Shown: in pieces, positions 35,127 to 43,236 of the stretch
Position numbering within the stretch: the stretch's first letter is position 1
Layout: every line of letters begins with the position of its first letter
NCBI GenBank assembly: GCA_035628595.1
Contig: DASPJN010000017.1
Span: forward strand, 15,819 to 79,818
Reading direction: 5' to 3'
DNA: 64,000 nucleotides
From: Chryseosolibacter sp035628595
GTDB lineage: Bacteria; Bacteroidota; Bacteroidia; Cytophagales; Cyclobacteriaceae
The notes under the pieces: model-generated
The model's input: the letters and a program-made list of their open reading frames with translations, nothing else
Database searches by the model: none
Told to the model about the DNA's origin: nothing
Position numbers and translations under genes: made by a program

Positions 35127-35155
35127 TTGGAGTTGGCGTTAATATTTTATTTTTG
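35127..35155 (+). promoter_or_regulatory. Bacteroidota-type promoter for lpxK
   Basis: TTG at 35127-35129, 18 bases, then TATTTTTG at 35148-35155, a full match to the TAnnTTTG -7 element with a normal spacing for Bacteroidota sigma-ABfr. The -7 element ends only eight bases before the lpxK ATG at 35164, so transcription would begin within a few bases of the start codon and the mRNA would be almost leaderless. Confidence 0.5.
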
Positions 35156-35163
35156 CAAGTCGC

Positions 35164-36189
35164 ATGAGATTTTTGCTCTACCCTTTTGCTCTCCTTTACG
35201 ATGTCGTTACGTCGGTGCGCAACCGCTTGTATGACCTTGGCTATAAACCATCTGCGACCTTTGACATTCCGTTGATTTCAATAGGCAATCTATCTGTTGG
35301 AGGGACGGGAAAGACACCGATGGTAGAGTACATGGTTCGAACATTACGCAACCAGCACAACGTAGCAACCCTCAGCAGAGGTTACGGACGTAAAACAAAA
35401 GGATTTCGTGTGGTAAGCGGTCAGGACACCGCTGAAACTGTTGGCGATGAACCTTTACAGGTGTATCGGAAATTCGATGGTAAGATACCTGTGTTCGTAG
35501 GTGAGGAGAGAGCACTTGCGATATCACTTTTAATTCACGATAAACCCGAAGTTGAAGTAATAATACTGGACGATGCATTCCAACACCGGAAGGTGAGGCC
35601 ATCCTTCCAGGTTTTGCTCACGGAATTTGATCGGCCATTCTTTCAGGACTTCCTCTTACCTGTAGGACGATTGAGGGAATCCCGGGAAGGTGCAGATCGC
35701 GCCGATGCTATTATTGTTACTAAGTCGCCGGATCATGTGAGCGATGATGAATTGCTTGAGTTTGAAAAAGCCGTTCGTCAATACGCCGACAAGCCTGTTT
35801 TCTTCACGACCATCCGCTACGGTTTACCGGTTGCGATTGAAGCTAGTCAGGCGTTTCATGACAAGGTTGTATTGGTTTCAGGAGTCGCGAATGAAAAACC
35901 GTTTGACTCCTACGCGCGCACCCATTTTCAGGTTGTACGGCATATAGTATTCAACGATCACCACATTTATTCAAAAAAAGAAGTTTCAGAAATTGCCGCT
36001 TTTGCGCGAAAGGAAAATGCTGTCGTGCTGACAACGGAAAAGGATGCAGCAAAACTATCTCAACCGGAGTTTATAGCAGCTTTACAGGATGTTCCTGGTT
36101 TTTACCTTCCCATTGAAACTGTTTTCATAAAAGGCGGCGAGGAATTTGATGAAATGATCTTGAACATTATACCGCGAACGGCAAGCTAA
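35164..36189 (+). CDS. lpxK: Tetraacyldisaccharide 4'-kinase (lipid A synthesis)
   Basis: A 341-residue inner-membrane-associated kinase phosphorylating the 4' position of the lipid A precursor. The opening FLLYPFALLYDVVTSVRN is the usual amphipathic anchor; the P-loop is GNLSVGGTGKTPMVEYMVR near 42-60, followed by TLSRGYGRKTKGF, VGDEPLQ and DDAFQHRKV, all LpxK signatures. Length is standard. This confirms a Gram-negative with lipid A. It is 18 bases before the porin gene and probably co-transcribed with it. Confidence 0.96.
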   Translation: MRFLLYPFALLYDVVTSVRNRLYDLGYKPSATFDIPLISIGNLSVGGTGKTPMVEYMVRTLRNQHNVATLSRGYGRKTKGFRVVSGQDTAETVGDEPLQVYRKFDGKIPVFVGEERALAISLLIHDKPEVEVIILDDAFQHRKVRPSFQVLLTEFDRPFFQDFLLPVGRLRESREGADRADAIIVTKSPDHVSDDELLEFEKAVRQYADKPVFFTTIRYGLPVAIEASQAFHDKVVLVSGVANEKPFDSYARTHFQVVRHIVFNDHHIYSKKEVSEIAAFARKENAVVLTTEKDAAKLSQPEFIAALQDVPGFYLPIETVFIKGGEEFDEMILNIIPRTAS

Positions 36190-36206
36190 AAAATTCCTGT
36201 ATTCCT

Positions 36207-38276
36207 GTGTATCCCCAATCCGATCTTCTATTTTTGCGCGTGCTTGTGAGAAATTTCTTTATCCTGACGTTTGTACTTACTCTATGCGTTGAACAGGCTA
36301 GCGCGCAGAGGGGCCAGTTGCCGGAAATTCGAAGACCGGAAAGTCAAATTCAACAGCCTCGAAACGATGACCGGCCTATAGGGAAGGGATCAAGAATACT
36401 AGACGACACAACAAAGCAGGTGTATGGGCCGACAACGTCGAGGTACTATTACGAGGACGACGTTTTTTATAACAGGCCGGTTATTCACCCGATAGACACG
36501 GTCATCCAAAACTTTCATAGATTCGACTATGTGCAGCGATTTAATTATCGTTACCAGGATCTGGGTGTCATCGGTTCCGCTATCCGTCCGGTCTTTTATC
36601 AATCGCCGGAGGTCATCGGCGTCCGGTCCGGCTTCGACGTGTATGATCTTTACTGGAACGCTGATCGACTAAAATATTTCGACACAAAGTCGCCATACTC
36701 GAAAATGAAACTGGTACTTGGCGGTGTGGGGCGCTCATTCACGCAGGCTACCTTTAGCAGGAATATTAATTCACGTTGGAATTTTGGTATCAACTATCGC
36801 GGGTTGTATATCGATAAGCAGGTACCGATAAGAAGCGGAAAGAATGATCGCCATACCAGGAGCAATTACTATGATTTTTTCACTTCATTTTACACGAAAG
36901 ACAGTACGTACCGCGTATTCGCAAATTATCGGAGAATGTTTCATCGCGCAGAAGAAACCGGTGGTGTTCGGTTTACAAATCCCGGCGACAGCACATTCAA
37001 AAATTACTTCGATGAAAACGTAAAGGTGTGGTTGTCGCAGGCCGAGAGCAACGATCTTCGATCGAATTTCCATTTCAGTCACCAGTTTCAGCTAGGGCGC
37101 GCGTTGCAGATTTACCATATTTTCGACCGGTATCGTCAAAAGGCGCGGTTTCAGGACCGGTACAATGCTGATCGCGATTTTTTTAATGGAGCAATTAATC
37201 TACGCGGCGATACCACCTGGGATAACAGTAAGTTCAAAACCGTGCGGAACGAGGTTGGGATTAAGGGTAATCTCCTGAAATTATTCTACAACGGATATTA
37301 TGCAATTCGCCACTACGAGATGTGGTATTCCACACCGACGACGAATACAATGAAGATTCCATCGGAGGGTGACGAGAGTTATCTGGGAGGAAGAATAGAG
37401 CTTTGGCTTGATTCAATAGGCGTGATCAATGGTTGGACAGAGGTTAACGATCGCGGTGATTTTCGCATCGAGGGGAATATTGTAAGCCCGTGGTTTGAAG
37501 CGTCGGCGAAACAATTGCTTTATCAGCCAGGATTTCAGGATCAGTATTATGTTGGAACCCACCACTCGTGGAGCCGTAACTTCGCCCAGATCCAAAGTAC
37601 CGAGCTAAGTGGGAAACTTCACTACCGGTCAAAGGTAATTCAGCTTTCACCGGGTGTTAAATTTCAACGACTCAGAAATTACGTGTATTACGATTCTATT
37701 GGTTTCAACGAACAATGGTTTTCGAATCCATATTATGCGCCGGAATATATCAATTTTCAACTTGACGGGTTTGATGGGCAAAGAAGGGTTGGTGTTCTAC
37801 CAGTTCAGTCATCAGGCAATCAGATCATTGTTTCACCTGAGATATACTTTTCACTTACATTTTTCCGCCATTTTCATCTGACCGCAAACGGTGTTTACAC
37901 GCGGCTATTTAAGAATGATGATGATGCCATTCGTGTTCCCGAACTGCTTGCAACAACGCAGCTTTCTTATTCGAGCATTCATTTCAACGGAAACCTGGAT
38001 ATTCAAACCGGTGTCGAGGTTCATTGGAGATCGGCTTATCTGGCACCCGGCTACGATCCGGCTATCAGACAATTCTACAATCAGGACACTTTTGAAGTGA
38101 ATGAGTATCCGCTGTTTGATGCATTTGTAAATGCAAGGATCAAACGAGCCCGGATCTTTTTGAAGTGGCATAACTTCACCCAGGCGTTTACACAAACAGG
38201 ATACTTTGCGACTCCCCGGTATCCAGGGCAACGTAACGTTATGGATTTCGGTTTTGACTGGTCGTTTTACGATTAA
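36207..38276 (+). CDS. Bacteroidota putative porin (outer-membrane beta-barrel)
   Basis: About 689 residues, with a signal peptide (FFILTFVLTLCVEQASA, then QRGQ). A polar linker rich in Pro, Gln and Asp leads to a long series of alternating aromatic strands typical of a large beta-barrel (FNFGINYRGLYIDKQ-like repeats, FHLTANGVYTRLFK, RARIFLKWHNFTQAF) and the last strand ends FDWSFYD, with the terminal aromatic residues of outer-membrane proteins. Matches the Porin_10-type family found only in Bacteroidota. Start is GTG at 36207; a second GTG at 36246 would give a more compact signal peptide and is at least as likely. Confidence 0.85.
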   Translation: MYPQSDLLFLRVLVRNFFILTFVLTLCVEQASAQRGQLPEIRRPESQIQQPRNDDRPIGKGSRILDDTTKQVYGPTTSRYYYEDDVFYNRPVIHPIDTVIQNFHRFDYVQRFNYRYQDLGVIGSAIRPVFYQSPEVIGVRSGFDVYDLYWNADRLKYFDTKSPYSKMKLVLGGVGRSFTQATFSRNINSRWNFGINYRGLYIDKQVPIRSGKNDRHTRSNYYDFFTSFYTKDSTYRVFANYRRMFHRAEETGGVRFTNPGDSTFKNYFDENVKVWLSQAESNDLRSNFHFSHQFQLGRALQIYHIFDRYRQKARFQDRYNADRDFFNGAINLRGDTTWDNSKFKTVRNEVGIKGNLLKLFYNGYYAIRHYEMWYSTPTTNTMKIPSEGDESYLGGRIELWLDSIGVINGWTEVNDRGDFRIEGNIVSPWFEASAKQLLYQPGFQDQYYVGTHHSWSRNFAQIQSTELSGKLHYRSKVIQLSPGVKFQRLRNYVYYDSIGFNEQWFSNPYYAPEYINFQLDGFDGQRRVGVLPVQSSGNQIIVSPEIYFSLTFFRHFHLTANGVYTRLFKNDDDAIRVPELLATTQLSYSSIHFNGNLDIQTGVEVHWRSAYLAPGYDPAIRQFYNQDTFEVNEYPLFDAFVNARIKRARIFLKWHNFTQAFTQTGYFATPRYPGQRNVMDFGFDWSFYD

Positions 38277-38282
38277 GTTTTC

Positions 38283-38885
38283 ATGGAAGCGAAGGAAAAA
38301 TTCACGCTTGGCCTGGAACTACCGACAGATCCGCGTTGGGTGAATATAGCGGAAAAGAATATTGGTGATATCCTCGTTGATCACGCGTATTGCGAACAGA
38401 AAGCAGCCTCGTCGTGCATCTCACTTATCATTTTATACCCGGAAAAAGACAAACTGGTTGACATGCTAACGCCAGTGGTGGCCGAAGAGTGGAGCCATTT
38501 CGAAAGGGTGATTGACGAATTGCGTAAGCGGGGACTGTCCCTGGGAAGGCAGCGAAAAGATGAATATGTCACCGCACTCGAGAAAGTAATCAGAAAAGGC
38601 GGCAGCCGAGACCAGCAACTTGTTGAAAGATTATTGATGAATGCCCTGATCGAAGCCCGCAGTTGTGAGCGTTTTAAGATTCTCTGGAAAAGTATCGGCG
38701 ATGAAGATCTCTCAAAATTTTATTACGAGCTGATGGTGTCGGAAGCGGGTCACTATAAAAATTTCCTGGCGCTTGCGAAAGAATTTCTTCCTGCCGTGCA
38801 GGTTGAAGCTCGTTGGCGTGAATTACTTGAGCAGGAAGCGGAGATCATCAAGACACTGGATGTGCGCGGCGACCGAATGCATTGA
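38283..38885 (+). CDS. miaE: tRNA-(ms2io6A)-hydroxylase
   Basis: A 200-residue diiron monooxygenase hydroxylating the isopentenyl side chain of ms2i6A37 in tRNA. The four-helix ferritin-like ligand set is visible: DHAYCEQKAASS near 33, EEWSHFERV near 73 (E-x-x-H), EARSCERFKILW near 125 and SEAGHYKNFLALAKE near 154 (second E-x-x-H). Length is normal for the family. It begins six bases after the porin gene. It implies that MiaA and MiaB are encoded elsewhere in this genome. Confidence 0.94.
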   Translation: MEAKEKFTLGLELPTDPRWVNIAEKNIGDILVDHAYCEQKAASSCISLIILYPEKDKLVDMLTPVVAEEWSHFERVIDELRKRGLSLGRQRKDEYVTALEKVIRKGGSRDQQLVERLLMNALIEARSCERFKILWKSIGDEDLSKFYYELMVSEAGHYKNFLALAKEFLPAVQVEARWRELLEQEAEIIKTLDVRGDRMH

Positions 38886-38904
38886 CCGCGAAGGTTAAAC
38901 CAAT

Positions 38905-40170
38905 CTAAGTTTTCTGTTTTTTCTTCTTTGCTGCCGGGAACAAAACATTGTTGAGGATCAGCCGGTAGCCCGGAGAATTTGGATGTTGATTCAGATCAGT
39001 AGGCTCTTCATTTACCTGGTGCTGATAGTCTTCCGGATCGTGGCCTCCATAAAAAGTCCAGAAGCCTTTGCCCATTACACCGTGCAGATATTTTGCTTCC
39101 TTTATTTCCTTGTTCTCTCCCATGAGCACAACGTCCGGTTTGACAAGGTGTTTTTTGAAACCGGTAGTCTGACCGAAAAATCCTTTGATAACCCGCGTGT
39201 GGTTTTGTGTTAGCATCGTTGGGATTGGATCCCATTTGGCCGAGAATTCAAAAATTGAAAAATAATCATTGTCCTGCCGCAGGCCGCGTTCTGCCGGCTG
39301 GTTGTCGATATCGGAAAATTCGTACTGATATGGATCACGCACAAGCCTGAAATCGGTAAAGGCAAGGGTGTTGTCAAAATTCAGTTTGCTTTGCGCAGTT
39401 GGGTCAGCGGGGTCCCCATCGTACATGCGTTCGCAAATGTCGACGCCATCCGCGGCAAGTGCTATATCATACGTATCGGTTGCCGAGCACATTGCGAAAA
39501 GAAAACCTCCGCCCGCCAGGAACTCCTTTATCTTTTTTGAAACTGCAAGCTTCAACTGCGATGCCTTGTGGAACCCATGCTTTCGTGCCAGATCCTCCGA
39601 TTCTTTTACCTGTTCTATGTACCACGGCATGTTGCTGTATTGTCCATAGAATTTGCCGTATTGTCCGGTGAAATCTTCATGATGCAAATGCAGCCAATCG
39701 TATTTCGGAAGTACACCAGCCATTACTTCCTCATCGAAAATAACATCGTATGGAATTTCTGCATAGGTGAGCACGAGTGTCACAGCGTCGTCCCAGGGTT
39801 GTTTTGATTTGGGAGAATAAACCGCAATACGCGGATATTTTTCAAGCTTCATGACATCGTAATTCAACGCAGGACTGGCTATCTCCGAAAGTATCTGGTT
39901 TGCCTGCGCGCTGGAAATGATTTCGAACGTTACTCCCCTTACCACAAGCTCGTTTTGAATGGCGGGATGAAAGTCGCACATAAAACTACCACCGCGGTAA
40001 TTGAGCAGCCATTCTACCTCAGTATCGGCACGCAATATCCAGTAAGCAATACCATAAGCCTTCAAATGGTTTGTCTGTTTTTCATCCATCGGAATGAGAA
40101 TCGAATTGGCATTCGCCATCCCCGCAATAAAAAACAAAACAAACAAAACAGACGCTCGCATCGTTAACAT
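38905..40170 (-). CDS. Secreted GATase1/ThuA-like protein of unknown function
   Basis: About 421 residues with a signal peptide (ASVLFVLFFIAGMANA, before NSIL). The core has an alternating alpha/beta pattern resembling class I glutamine-amidotransferase-like domains: IAVYSPKSKQPWDDAVTLVL, VLPKYDWLHLHHEDF and the elbow GGGFLFAMCSATDTYDIAL near 226 with a Cys in the nucleophile position; HGVMGKGFWTFYGGHDPED near 378 supplies a His-Asp pair. Related Bacteroidota proteins are often labelled asparagine synthetase B, but I see no aminotransferase or synthetase domain. Secretion makes amino-acid synthesis unlikely. Convergent with miaE. Confidence 0.78.
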   Translation of the reverse strand: MLTMRASVLFVLFFIAGMANANSILIPMDEKQTNHLKAYGIAYWILRADTEVEWLLNYRGGSFMCDFHPAIQNELVVRGVTFEIISSAQANQILSEIASPALNYDVMKLEKYPRIAVYSPKSKQPWDDAVTLVLTYAEIPYDVIFDEEVMAGVLPKYDWLHLHHEDFTGQYGKFYGQYSNMPWYIEQVKESEDLARKHGFHKASQLKLAVSKKIKEFLAGGGFLFAMCSATDTYDIALAADGVDICERMYDGDPADPTAQSKLNFDNTLAFTDFRLVRDPYQYEFSDIDNQPAERGLRQDNDYFSIFEFSAKWDPIPTMLTQNHTRVIKGFFGQTTGFKKHLVKPDVVLMGENKEIKEAKYLHGVMGKGFWTFYGGHDPEDYQHQVNEEPTDLNQHPNSPGYRLILNNVLFPAAKKKKQKT

Positions 40171-40322
40171 CAACTTATTATTACAATTTTGGGAAACACC
40201 CGAAAAAATGCTGCCAAATTAGCCCGCAAACAAAAATTATTGTCAGCGTGTAACATTTCAGTGTCTTTTATCAACGTATAGTTACACATTAAATGTTTCA
40301 AAAGCCTCACTAATTTGACTGG

Positions 40323-41558
40323 ATGAATTTAGCTGAAAATATACGGGAAGGATTAAGGTCGGTTCAAACGAATTTGTTACGATCTGTTATTACCGCCCTG
40401 ATCGTGACCATTGGTATCACTGCATTAATAAGCGTGTTAACAGCGATAGACGCGGCCCAAAAATCGGTTAGCGACGGGCTGTCCGCGCTTGGCTCAAACA
40501 CTTTTGACATCAGTTCGAAGGTATATCGCCGGGGATCAACCCAGGGCGTAAATCAGAAAATACATCCGCCTCTTAAACTGTCGGAAGTTTTGCGTTTTGT
40601 TGATGACTACAGGGTGACATCGATCGTAAGTCTGAACGCCAACCTTACGGGGATTGCGGAGGTTAAGCATGCCTCGAATAAGACCAACCCGAACGTTCAG
40701 GTGAACGGGGTGAACGAAAATTACCTGGCCATCAAGAACCTGAATATGGAAAAGGGTCGTGGTTTTTCCACGTTCGAGGTTGAAAACGGCAGAAATGTGG
40801 CAGTGATCGGGCAATCGATTTATAAAACGCTATTTAAGAATAAGGAAGACCCGCTGAACAAACGAATATCATTTTTGGGTACGCAATTCCAGGTCATTGG
40901 CGTACTTGAAGAAAAGGGTCAATCGTTCGACGAAAACTTCGACTATATGGTTTTTATCCCGCTCCGGCTTGCGAATCAGCTTGCGCACGGAGAGGGGCTT
41001 TTTTATGAAATTACGGTTAGCATTAATGATCCTTCGCAGCTTGAATACGCAATGGGCGAAGCAACCGGGATAATGCGGTCCATCCGCCGTGACCGGATCG
41101 GCCATGAAAATTCCTTCGAGTTGGAGAGTAGCCAGGCCTTAAAGGAAAGAACGGAAGAGATTGTCGGCTACTTCCGGGCGGGGGGATTCGGCATCGGCTT
41201 TATCACGCTGCTTGGAGCATGCATCGCTTTGATGAATATTATGATGGTTTCCGTAACCGAGAGAACCAGGGAAATAGGGGTTAGAAAAGCGCTCGGTGCC
41301 ACGCCAATGAAGATCAGGGTGCAGTTTATTGTTGAAGCCATTGTCGTTTGTTTGCTTGGTGGAATGCTCGGCATCCTCCTCGGGATGCTTGTAGGCAATT
41401 TGTTTGGAAGCATTCTTGGGAGCAAATCGTTCTTTATCCCGTGGATGTGGATAATTACCGGTTTCGGAGTATGTATTTTTGTTGGATTGATTTCCGGATA
41501 TTATCCAGCCCATAAAGCGTCTAAACTTGATCCAATCGAGTCACTGCGTTTCGAGTAG
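40323..41558 (+). CDS. MacB-type ABC transporter permease
   Basis: A 411-residue permease: an N-terminal helix (RSVITALIVTIGITALISVL, about 22-41), a periplasmic MacB core domain (about 45-270), then the FtsX domain with three helices beginning GIGFITLLGACIALMNIMMVSV and the coupling stretch RTREIGVRKALGATPMKIR near 319. The end HKASKLDPIESLRFE is standard. These mechanotransmission exporters work with a LolD/MacB-type ATPase, but none adjoins this gene; the nearest is the YbbA-like gene 1 kb downstream, beyond a terminator. Start ATG at 40323 follows TAATTTG by six bases, a weak -7 element. Confidence 0.93.
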   Translation: MNLAENIREGLRSVQTNLLRSVITALIVTIGITALISVLTAIDAAQKSVSDGLSALGSNTFDISSKVYRRGSTQGVNQKIHPPLKLSEVLRFVDDYRVTSIVSLNANLTGIAEVKHASNKTNPNVQVNGVNENYLAIKNLNMEKGRGFSTFEVENGRNVAVIGQSIYKTLFKNKEDPLNKRISFLGTQFQVIGVLEEKGQSFDENFDYMVFIPLRLANQLAHGEGLFYEITVSINDPSQLEYAMGEATGIMRSIRRDRIGHENSFELESSQALKERTEEIVGYFRAGGFGIGFITLLGACIALMNIMMVSVTERTREIGVRKALGATPMKIRVQFIVEAIVVCLLGGMLGILLGMLVGNLFGSILGSKSFFIPWMWIITGFGVCIFVGLISGYYPAHKASKLDPIESLRFE

Positions 41559-41794
41559 TTTTGCGGCTTTTCCACGCCAGGACTCCGTTTAGAAGATCGG
41601 AACCTTCGTTTTGTTAAAGACTTTGCCCCGTTATTTATGGCTTCTTTTAACTGGCAAATACCGACCTGTGAGGATACTTTTTATTTAGGTCAATGTGTGA
41701 ATTTGACACACCCAAAAATTTTTTTTGAAGATTTTTTCACGGTCAAGAAAAAATATATACCTTGGTGCATCCCTTAGAGAGGGTCTTAGTTATT

Positions 41795-41828
41795 AAAGCA
41801 CCTGCAAAGACGTTGTAGGTGCTTTTTC
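41795..41828 (+). terminator. Strong hairpin terminator, possibly ending a small RNA
   Basis: Arms AAAGCACCTGCAA (41795-41807) and TTGTAGGTGCTTT (41813-41825), 13 bp with one G-U pair and a 5-base loop, followed by TTCCTTTTT. It lies 237 bases after the MacB-type permease stop and just before the convergent tesA stop. A second small hairpin CCCT/AGGG (41771-41783) precedes it. The distance from the permease and the AT-rich stretch at 41700-41760 leave room for an independent short transcript. Confidence 0.75.
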
Positions 41829-41838
41829 CTTTTTATGC

Positions 41839-42471
41839 CTATATCAGGGGTTCTATTATCCTGAACACATTTTTAGCCACAACCTTATGACCTTCAACGT
41901 TCGGATGGATGCCGTCGGAAAGGTTTAATCGCTCCTCACCAGCAACATCTTCCAGGAGAAACGGAATTAAAGTAGCGTCATGCTTCTTTGCGATTGCGGG
42001 AAATATCTGCCGGAATTTTTCACTGTAGTCAGGCCCCATGTTAGGCGGCACCATCATTCCCGCGATAACGATCTTTACTTTTGGATACTTGGCCCTCACC
42101 CTCCCAATGATGCCTTCAAGATTTTTCTGCGTTTGTTCAATAGGCAATCCACGCAAGCCATCATTCGCACCGAGCTCCAACACAAATACATCAATGGGTT
42201 GTCGCAGCACCCAGTCAATTCGCGCAAGACCACCTGCCGACGTTTCTCCACTGAGACCGGCATTGATAACCTTCACAGATTTCCCATTACCATTCAACCT
42301 TTTTTCAATCAGCGACGGGAATGCTTCAGTGGTCGAAAGACCATAACCAGCGGTCAGGCTGTCGCCAAAAAACAAAATTACTTTAGGTGTTTGCGAAGCC
42401 TGGAGAATCAACGCCAGTGAAATAATCAGGAGACTTTTTCCGACCATGCAGGTAAAGGGTTTAACTTTCAT
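41839..42471 (-). CDS. tesA: SGNH-family lysophospholipase/arylesterase (TesA/TAP-like)
   Basis: A 210-residue secreted or periplasmic hydrolase with signal peptide (SLLIISLALILQASQ). Block I FFGDSLTAGYGLS gives the nucleophile Ser, block II NAGLSGETSAGG, block III LELGANDGLRGLP the Asn, and block V SDGIHPNVEGH the Asp-His pair, all canonical for multifunctional acyl-CoA thioesterase I / arylesterase. It is divergent from the YbbA-like ATPase gene with 63 bases between, the same arrangement as tesA-ybbA-ybbP in E. coli. Substrate range cannot be read from sequence. Confidence 0.92.
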   Translation of the reverse strand: MKVKPFTCMVGKSLLIISLALILQASQTPKVILFFGDSLTAGYGLSTTEAFPSLIEKRLNGNGKSVKVINAGLSGETSAGGLARIDWVLRQPIDVFVLELGANDGLRGLPIEQTQKNLEGIIGRVRAKYPKVKIVIAGMMVPPNMGPDYSEKFRQIFPAIAKKHDATLIPFLLEDVAGEERLNLSDGIHPNVEGHKVVAKNVFRIIEPLI

Positions 42472-42534
42472 TATTATTCCAAAACAATTTTAACTCCAAA
42501 TTCTTTAAAAAAGTTACCAGTTACTGTAGAAACC

Positions 42535-43233
42535 ATGTCGCATGTACTCGAAGTAGAAAATCTTACCAAAATTTATCGATCCGCTGATATGTCGCTTACT
42601 GTACTTGACAGTATCTCTTTTAAAGTGGAGCAGAGCCAGTCGATGTCAATCATTGGTCCGTCTGGCAGTGGAAAAACGACACTATTAGGTCTCTGCGCAG
42701 GCCTCGATGTGCCGAGCAGCGGAACAGTTTCGCTCGCCGGATTTAAGTTGAATGCAATGAGTGAGGACGACCGGGCTTACATCCGAAATCAGTATGTCGG
42801 ATTTGTTTTCCAGAATTTTCAACTCCTATCAACACTAACAGCACTTGAAAACGTAATGGTTCCCCTTGAACTAAGGGGCGAGCGAAACGTGATGCCGAAA
42901 GCGAAGGATTTACTGACGCGCGTGGGTCTGGCCTCACGGCTGCATCATTATCCAAGCCAGCTTTCCGGCGGAGAGCAACAGCGGGTAGCAATGGCGCGTG
43001 CGTTCATTACGAATCCAAAGATACTTTTTGCTGATGAGCCTACCGGCAATCTTGATGGAGAGAATGCGGATCATATTACTGATTTGCTGTTCGGTATGAA
43101 CAAGGAGGTGGGAACAACGTTGGTGCTTGTCACGCACAACCTTGAACTGGCACAACGAACACGCAGGATTCTTCGCATGAAGGGTGGAAAGTTGGTTGAA
43201 GATGTTTTAAGCGGCGTTCCGTTCAACAACTAG
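42535..43233 (+). CDS. ybbA: ABC transporter ATPase, YbbA/LolD type
   Basis: A 232-residue ATPase: Walker A IIGPSGSGKTTLLGLCAGLD near 39-58, Q-loop FVFQNFQLLSTL near 90, signature LSGGEQQRVAMARAF near 142, Walker B KILFADEPTGNLDG near 160 and H-loop VLVTHNLELA near 197. The NFQLLSTLTALENVMVPLEL stretch is typical of the MacB/LolD group. Its partner is the permease starting three bases after its stop. Neighbouring tesA supports the YbbA assignment. Role of the Ybb transporter is unsettled; lipid or lysophospholipid handling is plausible from the tesA linkage. Confidence 0.94.
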   Translation: MSHVLEVENLTKIYRSADMSLTVLDSISFKVEQSQSMSIIGPSGSGKTTLLGLCAGLDVPSSGTVSLAGFKLNAMSEDDRAYIRNQYVGFVFQNFQLLSTLTALENVMVPLELRGERNVMPKAKDLLTRVGLASRLHHYPSQLSGGEQQRVAMARAFITNPKILFADEPTGNLDGENADHITDLLFGMNKEVGTTLVLVTHNLELAQRTRRILRMKGGKLVEDVLSGVPFNN

Positions 43234-43236
43234 CTG

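Noticed and set aside
40323..43233. MacB-type permease and YbbA-like ATPase as one transporter
   Set aside because: A strong terminator and the leftward tesA gene lie between, and the ATPase already has a coupled permease behind it.
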